A model generated the notes under the pieces. It had not been told where the DNA came from, did not search any database, and was given only the letters and a program-made list of their open reading frames with translations. Of a stretch of DNA of 36,232 bases, positions 16,038 to 23,708 are shown piece after piece. Source of the DNA: DASSBR01 sp035708085 (GTDB lineage Bacteria > Pseudomonadota > Gammaproteobacteria > Natronospirales > DASSBR01); contig DASSTE010000026.1 in the NCBI GenBank assembly GCA_035708085.1, positions 1 to 36,232 on the forward strand, read 5' to 3'. The position numbers and the translations under genes are program-made. The stretch's first letter is position 1. Each line of letters starts with the position of its first letter.

Positions 16038-17010
16038 GTTTGGGCTCTACGTGTCCGCCGAAACCGTGCCGCATCGCGGAGAGCAGCTTGTTCGCGAACG
16101 CGGCGCGATCGCGCGAGCGGAAGCGCGCGAACAATGCGGCCGAGAGCACGTCGGCCGGCACCGCCTCGTCGATCGCGGCGTTGATCGTCCAGCGGCCTTC
16201 GCCGGAGTCCTGTACGTAGCCGGAATATTCTGCAAGTTTTGCGTCGCCGGCGAGCGCCGCGGCGGTGAGATCAAGCAGCCACGAGCCGATCACGCTGCCG
16301 CGTCGCCAGACCTCGGCGATGTCCGGCAGGTTGAGATCGTAGCGCTGCGCTGCCGGCAACGTATCGGCGGTTGCGTTTTGCAGAATGTCGAAGCCCTCCG
16401 CGTACGCCTGCATCAAACCGTATTCGATGCCGTTGTGTACCATCTTGACGAAATGGCCGGCACCACTCGGGCCGCAGTACAGGTAGCCCTGTTCGGCGCG
16501 CGGATCGCAGCCGTCGCGGCCGGGCGTCGCCGGAATGTCGCCCTTGCCCGGCGCGAGCGTTGCGAAAATCGGATCGAGATAATCGACCGCCTCCTTGTGG
16601 CCGCCGATCATCATGCAGTAACCGCGCTCGAGCCCCCAGACGCCGCCGCTGGTGCCGACGTCGAGGTAGCGCACGTCGCGCTTCGCGAGCGTTTGCGCGC
16701 GGCGAATGTCATCCTTGAAAAACGAGTTGCCGCCGTCGATGACAATGTCGCCGGCTGACATGCATTCGCCCAGCCGCATCACCGTCGCGTCGGTGATGTC
16801 GCCGGCCGGCAGCATCACCCAGACGGCGCGTGGGGCGACGAGCTTTTGGACCACGTCGTCGAGATCTGCGGCGCCGGTCGCGCCGGTTTCCGCCAGTGCC
16901 TGGACGGCTTTCGAATCGCGATCATAGACGACGCATTCGTGGCCGCCGCGTCGCAGACGGCGCACGATGTTGCCGCCCATGCGGCCGAGGCCGATCACAC
17001 CGATTTGCAT
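16030..17010 (-). CDS. gnd: 6-phosphogluconate dehydrogenase (decarboxylating), short NAD-type
   Basis: Converts 6-phosphogluconate to ribulose-5-phosphate and CO2. At 326 residues it is the short form (GndA/YqeC-like), lacking the duplicated C-terminal helices of the ~470-residue enzyme. GVIGLGRMGGNIVRRL forms the Rossmann loop. The second strand ends VVYDRDSKA with Asp at residue 30, where NADP-specific enzymes have the Asn-Arg-Thr phosphate-binding triplet, so NAD is the predicted cofactor. Substrate residues are visible in VIDGGNSFFKDD, DVGTSGGVWGLERGYC and GHFVKMVHNGIEYG (catalytic Lys). AAGAGGAA precedes the ATG. Located behind tkt with an 81-base gap holding a palindromic repeat. Confidence 0.94.
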   Translation of the reverse strand: MQIGVIGLGRMGGNIVRRLRRGGHECVVYDRDSKAVQALAETGATGAADLDDVVQKLVAPRAVWVMLPAGDITDATVMRLGECMSAGDIVIDGGNSFFKDDIRRAQTLAKRDVRYLDVGTSGGVWGLERGYCMMIGGHKEAVDYLDPIFATLAPGKGDIPATPGRDGCDPRAEQGYLYCGPSGAGHFVKMVHNGIEYGLMQAYAEGFDILQNATADTLPAAQRYDLNLPDIAEVWRRGSVIGSWLLDLTAAALAGDAKLAEYSGYVQDSGEGRWTINAAIDEAVPADVLSAALFARFRSRDRAAFANKLLSAMRHGFGGHVEPKHG

Positions 17011-17035
17011 TATTCTTTCCTCTTGATTTCTACCT

Positions 17036-17082
17036 CTTCTCCCTCAGGGAGAAGGTTGGATAAGGGGTGCTGAGGGAGAGGG
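17036..17082. repeat. palindromic intergenic repeat between tkt and gnd
   Basis: CTTCTCCCTCAGGGAGAAG (17036-17054) is a near-perfect palindrome (9-1-9). A further arm CTGAGGGAGAGGG (17070-17082) can pair instead with TCTCCCTCAG (17038-17047), giving a competing 10-bp hairpin with a 22-base loop. The element lies wholly in the tkt-gnd spacer and resembles CCCTCTCCCT-type repeats seen between genes in many Pseudomonadota. It may partly terminate transcription or protect the tkt message. Confidence 0.75.
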
Positions 17083-17091
17083 TTCTTGAAA

Positions 17092-19146
17092 TTAGCCTCT
17101 TTCGAGTTGCGCGCGCGCCGCGGCCGCGACCTTTTCCGGCGTAAACCCGAACTTGGTTCTCAGCGCCTTGAGCGGCGCCGATGCGCCGAACGTGTGCATG
17201 CCGATAATCGCGCCGTCCGTGCCTACGTAGCGGTCCCAACCGACCGTGGACGCCTGTTCGACCGCAACCCGCGCGGTTACGCCGGGCGGCAGCACGCTGT
17301 CGCGATACGCCCGGTCCTGGCGCTCGAACAGGTAGAACGACGGCATGCTGACGACGCGCGCGCGAATGCCGTCGTTCCGCAATTCCTCGTATGCGGCGAC
17401 GCATAGCGCGACTTCGCTGCCGGCGGCGATCAGCAGCACGTCCGGCATGCCATCCGCCGCATCCGCAAGCACATACGCACCGCGCGCAACGCCGGCAGCC
17501 GACGCATAACGCTCGCGGTCGAACGTCGGCAGCGGCTGGCGGCTCAACACCAGGCACACCGGCTCATGCCTGAGCGGCATGATAACCCGGAATGCCTCGG
17601 TCACCTCGTTGGCGTCGGCCGGACGCAGGTCGACCATGCCCGGAATCGCGCGCAGGCCGATCAACTGTTCGACCGGCTGGTGTGTCGGACCGTCCTCGCC
17701 GAGACCGATGGAGTCGTGCGTGTAAATGAAAATCACCGGCAGTTCCATCAGCGCGGCGAGGCGCACCGGCGGCTTCATGTAATCGCTGAAAATCAGGAAG
17801 GTGGAACCGTACGGGCGGATCTTCGACAGCGCGAGGCCGTTCAGGATTGCGCCCATCGCGTGCTCGCGGATGCCGAAGTGCAGGTTGCGCCCGGCGTAGC
17901 TGCCGGCTTCGAAATCGCCGCCGTCTTTGAGCGTCGTCTTGGTCGACGACGCGAGATCGGCCGCACCGCCGATCAGCCACGGGTAATGCGGCGCGATCGC
18001 GTTCAGTACCTGGCCGGCCGCCGCGCGGCTGGCGACGCCCTTGTCATCGGCCGGAAACGTCGGCAGCTCCGCGTCCCATCCATCCGGCAGTTCGCGCGTC
18101 TGCATGCGCTCGATCTCATCGGCGAGCGCCGCATATTCGGCGCGATAGTCCTCGAGACGCGCAAGCCAGTCTTCGCGCAATTCGCGCCCGCGCCGGCCGA
18201 TGCCGTCGGCGAAATGATCGCGCACGCCGTCCGGCACCAGGAACTTCGCGTCCTCGGGCCAGCCGTAATTGCGCTTGGCGGCGCGGATTTCGTCTTCGCC
18301 CAGCGGCGAGCCGTGCGCGCTGGGACTGTCCTGCTTGTGGGGCGCGCCATAGCCGATGTGACTGTTGACGACGATCAGCGTCGGCGCATCGTCGGCCCGC
18401 TTGAATGCCTCAAGCTCGCGCGCCAGCGCCCCCGTATCGTTGGCATCGGCAACCCGGGCCACGCGCCAACCATAGGCCTCGAAGCGCGCTGCGACATCGT
18501 CGCTGAAGGTCAGCTCGGTGCGGCCGTCGATCGTGATCCGGTTGTTGTCGTAAATCCAGCACAGGTTGCCGAGCGCCAGGTGGCCGGCAATGGATGCGGT
18601 TTCGTTCGACACGCCTTCCATCATGTCGCCGTCGCTGCACAGTGCATAGACGCTGTAATCGAACATTTCAAAATCCGGCCGGTTGAAATGCGCGGCCAGC
18701 CAGCGCTCGGCGATCGCCATACCGACGCTGTTCGCGCAGCCCTGGCCGAGCGGCCCAGTGGTCGTCTCGACGCCGGAGGTCAGGTGATACTCGGGATGGC
18801 CCGGACACTTGCTGCCGAGCTGACGAAAGTTTTTGATGTCGTCAAGCGACACCGCCGGCTCGCCAAGCACCTCGTAATCGGGATCGACTGCCTTGACGGC
18901 GCTCAGATGCAGCAGCGAATACAGCAGCATCGACGCGTGACCGACCGACAGCACGAAGCGGTCCCGGTTGGGCCAGATCGGGTCGGCCGGGTCGTAGCGC
19001 AGGAAGCGCTGCCAGAGCGTGTAAGCTACCGGCGCCAGCGCCATTGGCGTGCCGGGGTGGCCGGACTGCGCCGCCTCGACGGCGTCCATGGCGAGCGTGC
19101 GAATCGTGTTGATGCACAGCTCGTCGAGCGATTTGTTATCGGCCAT
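17092..19146 (-). CDS. tkt: transketolase
   Basis: Thiamine-diphosphate enzyme moving two-carbon units between sugar phosphates in the non-oxidative pentose phosphate branch. The 684 residues are typical. Signatures in order: SGHPGTPMALAPVAYTLW, GPLGQGCANSVGMAIAE, the cofactor motif CSDGDMMEGVSNE to DNNRITIDG, GIREHAMGAILNGLAL, and GLGEDGPTHQPVEQL. The ATG at 19146 has AAGGA five bases upstream. It is first in tkt-gnd-zwf. It would regenerate xylulose-5-phosphate, the substrate of the neighbouring phosphoketolase. Transaldolase and ribose-5-phosphate isomerase/epimerase genes are not in the window. Confidence 0.96.
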   Translation of the reverse strand: MADNKSLDELCINTIRTLAMDAVEAAQSGHPGTPMALAPVAYTLWQRFLRYDPADPIWPNRDRFVLSVGHASMLLYSLLHLSAVKAVDPDYEVLGEPAVSLDDIKNFRQLGSKCPGHPEYHLTSGVETTTGPLGQGCANSVGMAIAERWLAAHFNRPDFEMFDYSVYALCSDGDMMEGVSNETASIAGHLALGNLCWIYDNNRITIDGRTELTFSDDVAARFEAYGWRVARVADANDTGALARELEAFKRADDAPTLIVVNSHIGYGAPHKQDSPSAHGSPLGEDEIRAAKRNYGWPEDAKFLVPDGVRDHFADGIGRRGRELREDWLARLEDYRAEYAALADEIERMQTRELPDGWDAELPTFPADDKGVASRAAAGQVLNAIAPHYPWLIGGAADLASSTKTTLKDGGDFEAGSYAGRNLHFGIREHAMGAILNGLALSKIRPYGSTFLIFSDYMKPPVRLAALMELPVIFIYTHDSIGLGEDGPTHQPVEQLIGLRAIPGMVDLRPADANEVTEAFRVIMPLRHEPVCLVLSRQPLPTFDRERYASAAGVARGAYVLADAADGMPDVLLIAAGSEVALCVAAYEELRNDGIRARVVSMPSFYLFERQDRAYRDSVLPPGVTARVAVEQASTVGWDRYVGTDGAIIGMHTFGASAPLKALRTKFGFTPEKVAAAARAQLERG

Positions 19147-19163
19147 GAGATCCTTCTCGCGTT

Positions 19164-19192
19164 GATATCGCGGCAGGCGCCGCGTCGGTCAA
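19164..19192 (-). promoter_or_regulatory. probable sigma70 promoter of tkt-gnd-zwf
   Basis: On the minus strand TTGACC (19192-19187) is followed after 17 bases by GATATC (19169-19164). The -35 box matches five of six consensus bases, the -10 only three. A start near 19157 would leave a very short leader before the transketolase ATG (19146), yet with the AAGGA included. Confidence 0.4.
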
Positions 19193-19233
19193 TCCAGCCT
19201 ATTGCGCGCAACGCCGTAAATCAAGGCAACCCG

Positions 19234-19689
19234 TCAGCCTTTGCCGTGATATGACCCCGGCACCGACCGAAAGCCGATGGCGAAACGGTTCCAGCCGTTG
19301 ATCGCGACGATGGCGAGCGTCAAATCGACCAGTTCCTTGTCGGTGAAATGCTGCCGCGCGGCCTCGAAGGCTTCATCCGGCGCATGCGTCTCGGAGATGT
19401 TGGTCAGCGTCTCGGTCCAGGCCAGCGCAGCCCGCTCGCGGTCAGTGAAAAACGGCGTCTCTTCCCAGGCGGAAATCGCGTACAGCCGCTGCTCGGTTTC
19501 GCCGGCCGCGCGCGCATCCTTGCTGTGCATATCGAGGCAGTACGCGCAGCCGTTGATCTGCGACGCGCGGAACTTCACCAGTTCCAGCAGCGAGGGCTCG
19601 AGGCCACTCGCCTCCACGCCGGCCTGCAGCGCGCTCATCGCCTTGTAAGCGGCGGGCGAAACGTTGGCGTATGCAAGTCTGGGTTCCAT
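19234..19689 (-). CDS. AhpD-like carboxymuconolactone decarboxylase family protein
   Basis: A 151-residue all-helical protein of the AhpD/CMD superfamily. The redox signature is at C48-A-Y-C51-L-D-M-H55 within INGCAYCLDMHSKDA, with the upstream acidic ELVKFRASQ, the pattern of alkylhydroperoxidase-type members. These act as thiol peroxidases or disulfide reductases. The start at 19689 follows AGGAG by seven bases. It is monocistronic on the minus strand and diverges from the oxidase subunit gene, sharing a 186-base intergenic region with an FNR-type site. Peroxide defence linked to respiration is a reasonable inference; substrate and electron donor are unknown. Confidence 0.88.
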   Translation of the reverse strand: MEPRLAYANVSPAAYKAMSALQAGVEASGLEPSLLELVKFRASQINGCAYCLDMHSKDARAAGETEQRLYAISAWEETPFFTDRERAALAWTETLTNISETHAPDEAFEAARQHFTDKELVDLTLAIVAINGWNRFAIGFRSVPGSYHGKG

Positions 19690-19788
19690 TTTGGTTCTCC
19701 TGTCGTTGGTAAAGAGAGTTTAGCCTCGAAGGCAGTGGAGGGGTGGCAGTCGGCCCACTCTTCATTCTTCTGTCAAAAAGGACTACCC

Positions 19789-19802
19789 TTGATCTGGATC
19801 AA
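19789..19802. promoter_or_regulatory. perfect FNR/Anr-type binding site
   Basis: TTGATCTGGATCAA matches the FNR/Anr consensus TTGAT-N4-ATCAA at all ten fixed bases. It is centred 80 bases before the ATG of the oxidase subunit and about 106 before the AhpD-like ATG. If it activates the oxidase gene in the usual -41.5 geometry, transcription would start near 19837. Repression, or action on the divergent gene, is also possible. Confidence 0.75.
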
Positions 19803-19828
19803 GGCGGCGAGCGGGGCGCCGCTGTAAG

Positions 19829-19842
19829 AGTAAAACTTTACT
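19829..19842. promoter_or_regulatory. short inverted repeat upstream of the oxidase gene
   Basis: AGTAAA-AC-TTTACT is a perfect 6-2-6 palindrome 34 bases before the oxidase ATG, at the position expected for the start of an FNR-activated transcript. It could be an operator for a second regulator or part of the core promoter; it may also be chance. Confidence 0.35.
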
Positions 19843-19875
19843 CCGCGGCTATTGCGAGTGAGCAGGAGGCTCGTT

Positions 19876-21453
19876 ATGGCAGTATCGGCAGAAGTTCCTC
19901 ACGAAGCCCACGACGGCCCGGCACGCGGTTGGACGCGCTGGCTCAAGACCACCAACCATAAAGACATCGGCACGCTGTACCTGATTTTCAGCGGCGTGAT
20001 GTTTACCATTGGTGGCCTGTTTGCGCTGGTCATCCGCACCGAACTGCTCGAACCGGGCATGCAGATCGTCGATCCGTATTTCTTCAATGAAATGACGACG
20101 ATGCACGGCCTGGTGATGATCTTCGGCGTCATCATGCCGTCCTTCGTCGGGCTCGCCAACTGGATGATCCCGATCATGGTCGGCGCCCCCGACATGGCGC
20201 TGCCCAGGCTCAACAATTTCAGTTTCTGGGTACTGCCGTTCGCGTTCATCCTGCTGCTGTCGACATTCTTCATGCCCGGCGGGGCGCCGGCGATGGGCTG
20301 GACCAACTATGCGCCGCAAGTCATGCAGACGGGCATGGCTTTCCCGTTCATGGTGTTCGCCATTCACCTGATGGGCATCTCGTCGATCGCGGGTGCCATC
20401 AACGTCATCGCGACCATCCTCAACATGCGCGCGCCGACCATGCGGCTGATGAAGCTGCCGTTGTTCGTCTGGTCGTGGCTGATTACAGCGTTCCTGCTGA
20501 TCGCGGTGATGCCGGTGCTGGCCGGCGCCGTCACCATGCTGCTGATGGACAAGTTCTTCGGCACGAGTTTCTTCTTCGCGGGCGGCGGCGGCGATCCGGT
20601 GCTTTACCAGCACGTGTTCTGGTTCTTCGGACACCCCGAAGTCTACATCATGATTTTGCCGGCGTTCGGGATCATCTCGGAAATTCTGCCGACGTTCTCG
20701 CGCAAGCCGCTGTTCGGTTACACGTCGATGGTTTATGCGCTCGCCTCGATTGCGTTCCTGTCGTTCATCGTCTGGGCGCACCACATGTTCACGGTCGGCA
20801 TGCCGCTGTCGGCCGAGTTGTTTTTCATGTTCTCGACGATGCTGATCGCGGTACCGACCGGCATCAAGGTCTTCAACTGGATCGCGACGATGTGGCGCGG
20901 CTCGATGACGTTCGAAACGCCGATGTTATTTGCGATCGCGTTCGTCGTGCTGTTCACGATCGGCGGGTTGTCGGGCCTGATGCTTGCGATCGTGCCGGCG
21001 GACTTCCAGTACCAGGACAGCTACTTCGTCGTCGCGCACTTCCACTATGTGCTGGTCACCGGCTCCGCGTTCGCGATCATCGCAGCGATTTATTACTGGC
21101 TGCCGAAATGGACCGGCTACATGTACAACGAGTTCTGGGGCAAGGTGCACTTCTGGATCAGCGTCGTGTCCGTCAACGTGCTGTATTTCCCGATGCACTT
21201 CCTGGGGCTCGCGGGCATGCCGCGGCGTACCGCCGACTACGCGGTGCAGTTCACCAGCATGAACCAGCTCGTCAGCATCGGCGCGTACGTGTTCGGCGCG
21301 GCCCAGTTGATCTTCCTGGTGGTGATCATCGCCTGCGTGCGCGGCGGCAAGAAAGCCAGCGACGAAGTCTGGGAAGGCGCGAGGGGATTGGAGTGGACGC
21401 TGCCGTCGCCGGCGCCGTATCACAGCTTCGAGACGCCGCCGATCGTCGACTAA
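19876..21453 (+). CDS. ctaD: aa3-type cytochrome c oxidase subunit I
   Basis: Catalytic subunit of a haem-copper oxidase in the inner membrane, 525 residues with about twelve membrane helices. Low-spin haem and active-site ligands are present: MTTMHGLVMIF, the CuB motif WFFGHPEVYI with the Tyr cross-linked to His and the Glu of A1-type enzymes, WAHHMFTVG, and VVAHFHYVLV. The K-channel Lys is in GIKVFNW and D-channel Asp in PIMVGAPDMALPRLNN. The ATG at 19876 has AGGAGG six bases upstream. No subunit II, III, haem O/A synthase or CtaG gene adjoins it, which is unusual because these are normally together. An FNR-type site lies upstream, a REP-like hairpin downstream. Confidence 0.95.
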   Translation: MAVSAEVPHEAHDGPARGWTRWLKTTNHKDIGTLYLIFSGVMFTIGGLFALVIRTELLEPGMQIVDPYFFNEMTTMHGLVMIFGVIMPSFVGLANWMIPIMVGAPDMALPRLNNFSFWVLPFAFILLLSTFFMPGGAPAMGWTNYAPQVMQTGMAFPFMVFAIHLMGISSIAGAINVIATILNMRAPTMRLMKLPLFVWSWLITAFLLIAVMPVLAGAVTMLLMDKFFGTSFFFAGGGGDPVLYQHVFWFFGHPEVYIMILPAFGIISEILPTFSRKPLFGYTSMVYALASIAFLSFIVWAHHMFTVGMPLSAELFFMFSTMLIAVPTGIKVFNWIATMWRGSMTFETPMLFAIAFVVLFTIGGLSGLMLAIVPADFQYQDSYFVVAHFHYVLVTGSAFAIIAAIYYWLPKWTGYMYNEFWGKVHFWISVVSVNVLYFPMHFLGLAGMPRRTADYAVQFTSMNQLVSIGAYVFGAAQLIFLVVIIACVRGGKKASDEVWEGARGLEWTLPSPAPYHSFETPPIVD

Positions 21454-21463
21454 ATCACGATTT

Positions 21464-21522
21464 CGTTCGTGCTGAGCGTGTCGAAGCACCCTTGGGGTCC
21501 TTCGACGGGCTCAGGGCGAACG
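21464..21522. repeat. REP-like inverted repeat downstream of oxidase subunit I
   Basis: CGTTCGTGCTGAGCGTGTCG (from 21464) faces GACGGGCTCAGGGCGAACG (ending 21522), forming an imperfect hairpin of about 24-bp arms. It is a second copy, same orientation, of the element at 11244-11305. It starts ten bases after the oxidase stop and probably serves as the mRNA 3' end or a boundary between converging genes. Confidence 0.85.
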
Positions 21523-21537
21523 GAGATATCGAATAGG

Positions 21538-21744
21538 TCAGCTCCGATCAGGCGGCGCGCCGGCGTCGCACTTCTTGCAGTTCAGCGTGGTGCCCAGCAT
21601 CCTTTTGCGCCCCGCTTCCGTTTGCGTCCACGGCCGGTTGATCCACGGCGGCCGGTGACGCACGTGCTGGTTATGGCCGCACTCGAGCTCCGCCACCCAG
21701 TGGCGCTCGTCGTCGAGATGAAAGCCGGTAATGCGTCGTTTCAC
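21538..21744 (-). CDS. DUF3565 family protein
   Basis: A 68-residue cytoplasmic protein of the DUF3565 family, function unknown. The pattern RITGFHLDDERHWVAEL, then ECGHNQHVRHRPPW and RPWTQTEAGR, ends with LNCKKC; the two Cys-containing motifs with His residues look like a small zinc or iron site. GTG at 21744 is chosen because family members begin MKRRI-GFH and GGAAG stands nine bases upstream; TTG at 21747 is the alternative. It lies 16 bases behind the tri-haem cytochrome gene, so it is the third gene of a cytochrome operon. Confidence 0.85.
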   Translation of the reverse strand: MKRRITGFHLDDERHWVAELECGHNQHVRHRPPWINRPWTQTEAGRKRMLGTTLNCKKCDAGAPPDRS

Positions 21745-21760
21745 CAAGGTCGACTTCCGG

Positions 21761-22975
21761 CTAGCGCAGCGGCTCGACCTGCTGCGGCGCGATCTGCGGC
21801 ACGAGACGCCTGTCCCAGTTGCGGCGCACGAAGTTGGCGATCTTCGCGACCTCCTTGTCGCTCAGCTTGAAGCCGAACGGCGGCATCGAATACGGATACG
21901 GATGCGCGTCGGTCGCGGCTTCGAACCCGCCCTGCAATATCATCAGCACCAGGTTCGTCGGGTTGGCCGCCAGCACGATCGAGTTGTTGCGCAGGTCCGG
22001 ATAATAATCATGCTTCGCGTGGCCATCGTCGCCGTGGCACCCGGAACAATGCTTGTGATACAGCGCAGCCCCCGGAATCTGATGGTTCGGGGTCGCGGCT
22101 GGCGCGGTGTGCGCCACCTTCAGCGTTGGTCCCTGGGCCGGCAGGCTTTGCACGTAGGCCACGATCGCCGCCAGGTCGCTGTCTGTCAGATACTGCAGGC
22201 TCGACTGCACCACGTCGCGCATCGGTCCGAGCGCCGCACCGCGCTCGCTGCGGCCGGTGCTCAGGAAATTACTCAGCGCCTGCGCCGACCAGCCGCCGAT
22301 GCCGGTGGAGGGATTCGGCGTAATGTTGGGCGCGTACCAGCCGTCGATCGGCACCGTGCCGCCCGCCAACGCGTATTCCTGTCGCACCGCGCCCCAGCCG
22401 TTGCGCGGCGAATGGCATGCGCCGCAGTGCGCCAGCCCGCGCACCAGGTAGGCGCCGCGATTCAGCATCGGCGAAGCGTTCGGGTCGGGCTTGAACGTGT
22501 GCGGATCGAAGTACAGCGCGCGCCAGACGCGCATCGCGCTACGCATGCTGTACGGCCAGCGCAGCGTGTTGGGCCTGTTCTTGCGGTGCACCGGCTCGAC
22601 GCTGCGCAGGTAGTCCCAGATCGCCTTCACATCTTGGCGCGTGAGGTTCGTGTAGGACGGGAACGGAAACGCGGGATACAGGTAATCGCCGTCGTCGTCT
22701 ATGCCGTTGTGCATCGCGCGGTAGAAATCCGCGAACGTCCACTTGCCGATACCGGTCTGCGCGTCCGGCGTAATGTTGGGCGTATAGATCACGCCGAAAG
22801 GCGTCTCGATCGGGCGCCCGCCGGAGAACGCGGCGCGGCCGGGCTCGGTGTGGCAAGCCCGGCAGTCGCCGACGCGGGTGAGATACCGGCCACGCGAGAA
22901 AGACGCGCTCGTGTCCGCACCCCAGGCGACGCCGGTGAAGGCCAGGATGAGCAATAAAGCGGCGAGCAGTTTCAT
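21761..22975 (-). CDS. tri-haem cytochrome c (alcohol/gluconate dehydrogenase cytochrome subunit type)
   Basis: A 404-residue secreted protein with a Sec signal ending near AWGA|DTS. Three c-haem sites are visible: C38RAC41H42, C184GAC187H188 and C310SGC313H314. The repeated VIYTPNITPDAQTGIGKW / GWYAPNITPNPSTGIGGW segment is typical of the cytochrome subunits of membrane alcohol, aldehyde and gluconate dehydrogenases. No dehydrogenase subunits are adjacent, so it may instead relay electrons from another periplasmic enzyme. The start overlaps the di-haem cytochrome stop as ATGA. It converges on the aa3 oxidase subunit gene, a plausible terminal acceptor. Confidence 0.92.
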   Translation of the reverse strand: MKLLAALLLILAFTGVAWGADTSASFSRGRYLTRVGDCRACHTEPGRAAFSGGRPIETPFGVIYTPNITPDAQTGIGKWTFADFYRAMHNGIDDDGDYLYPAFPFPSYTNLTRQDVKAIWDYLRSVEPVHRKNRPNTLRWPYSMRSAMRVWRALYFDPHTFKPDPNASPMLNRGAYLVRGLAHCGACHSPRNGWGAVRQEYALAGGTVPIDGWYAPNITPNPSTGIGGWSAQALSNFLSTGRSERGAALGPMRDVVQSSLQYLTDSDLAAIVAYVQSLPAQGPTLKVAHTAPAATPNHQIPGAALYHKHCSGCHGDDGHAKHDYYPDLRNNSIVLAANPTNLVLMILQGGFEAATDAHPYPYSMPPFGFKLSDKEVAKIANFVRRNWDRRLVPQIAPQQVEPLR

Positions 22976-23673
22976 TCCGCTTTCCGCGTGGAATTCGCTG
23001 CCGGGCGCAGCGACGCAAGGTAATGCGACATCGCCTGAATCTGCGGCGTCGTCAGCGTCTCGGCGATGTGCTCGTGCAGCGGATCATGGCGGGCGCCCTG
23101 CGCCCAGTGCTCGAACTGGATCGTCAGGTAGCGGGCGTACTGTCCGGCCAATGCCGGCACGGACGGCGGCTGACCCTGCAGATCGGAGCCATGGCAACTC
23201 GTGCATGCTTCAATACCTTCGCTCGGCACGCCGTGTTGCACGAGCTTCCGTCCCTCTTCCCAGCGCGCCTGGTCGCGCGGCGCGGCCGGCGGAAACGGCG
23301 GCGATTCGGCCGCGTAATAAGCGGCGATCAACTGCAGGTACGGCGCCGGCAGATTGATCAACAGGTGGTGCATGATCTTGACCGGCGGAATGCCGGTACG
23401 CCGTGCCGATTTGAAGCGCAGGAGCTGCTTGTAAAGGTAGCCGGCGGGTTGATCCGCGAGACGCGGGTAAACGCCGGCGGTCGTGCCGGCGCCGCCCTGC
23501 CCCCGCTTGCCGTGGCAGGTGGCGCAGGCCGCGAGGCGGATTTTCATGCCATGGTGATCGGGCGGCGGATTCGCCGGCCCGGCGAACGCGGGAATCGCGA
23601 AGGCAGTCGCTGCGACGATCAATATACCCGGCAGAATTCGACGAAGGCTGCGAATGCTGCGCGAACTGATCAT
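22972..23673 (-). CDS. di-haem cytochrome c (c4-like)
   Basis: A 233-residue exported cytochrome with a basic N-terminus, a hydrophobic stretch and probable cleavage after AFA near residue 31. Haem sites are C50ATC53H54 and C157TSC160H161, each starting a domain of about 100 residues; YPRLADQPAGYLYKQLLRF and VPALAGQYARYLTIQFEHW are the paired repeats typical of cytochrome c4. Each domain should carry a distal Met. Cytochrome c4 donates electrons to terminal oxidases. First gene of the operon with the tri-haem cytochrome and DUF3565. Confidence 0.92.
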   Translation of the reverse strand: MISSRSIRSLRRILPGILIVAATAFAIPAFAGPANPPPDHHGMKIRLAACATCHGKRGQGGAGTTAGVYPRLADQPAGYLYKQLLRFKSARRTGIPPVKIMHHLLINLPAPYLQLIAAYYAAESPPFPPAAPRDQARWEEGRKLVQHGVPSEGIEACTSCHGSDLQGQPPSVPALAGQYARYLTIQFEHWAQGARHDPLHEHIAETLTTPQIQAMSHYLASLRPAANSTRKAE

Positions 23674-23708
23674 GCTGCAATATCAACCGTGGTTGGGGAG
23701 AACCGCCA

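Noticed and set aside
17566..19254. Plus-strand frame of 562 codons opposite tkt
   Set aside because: Shadow of transketolase; composition rich in Arg, Gln and His with no family match.
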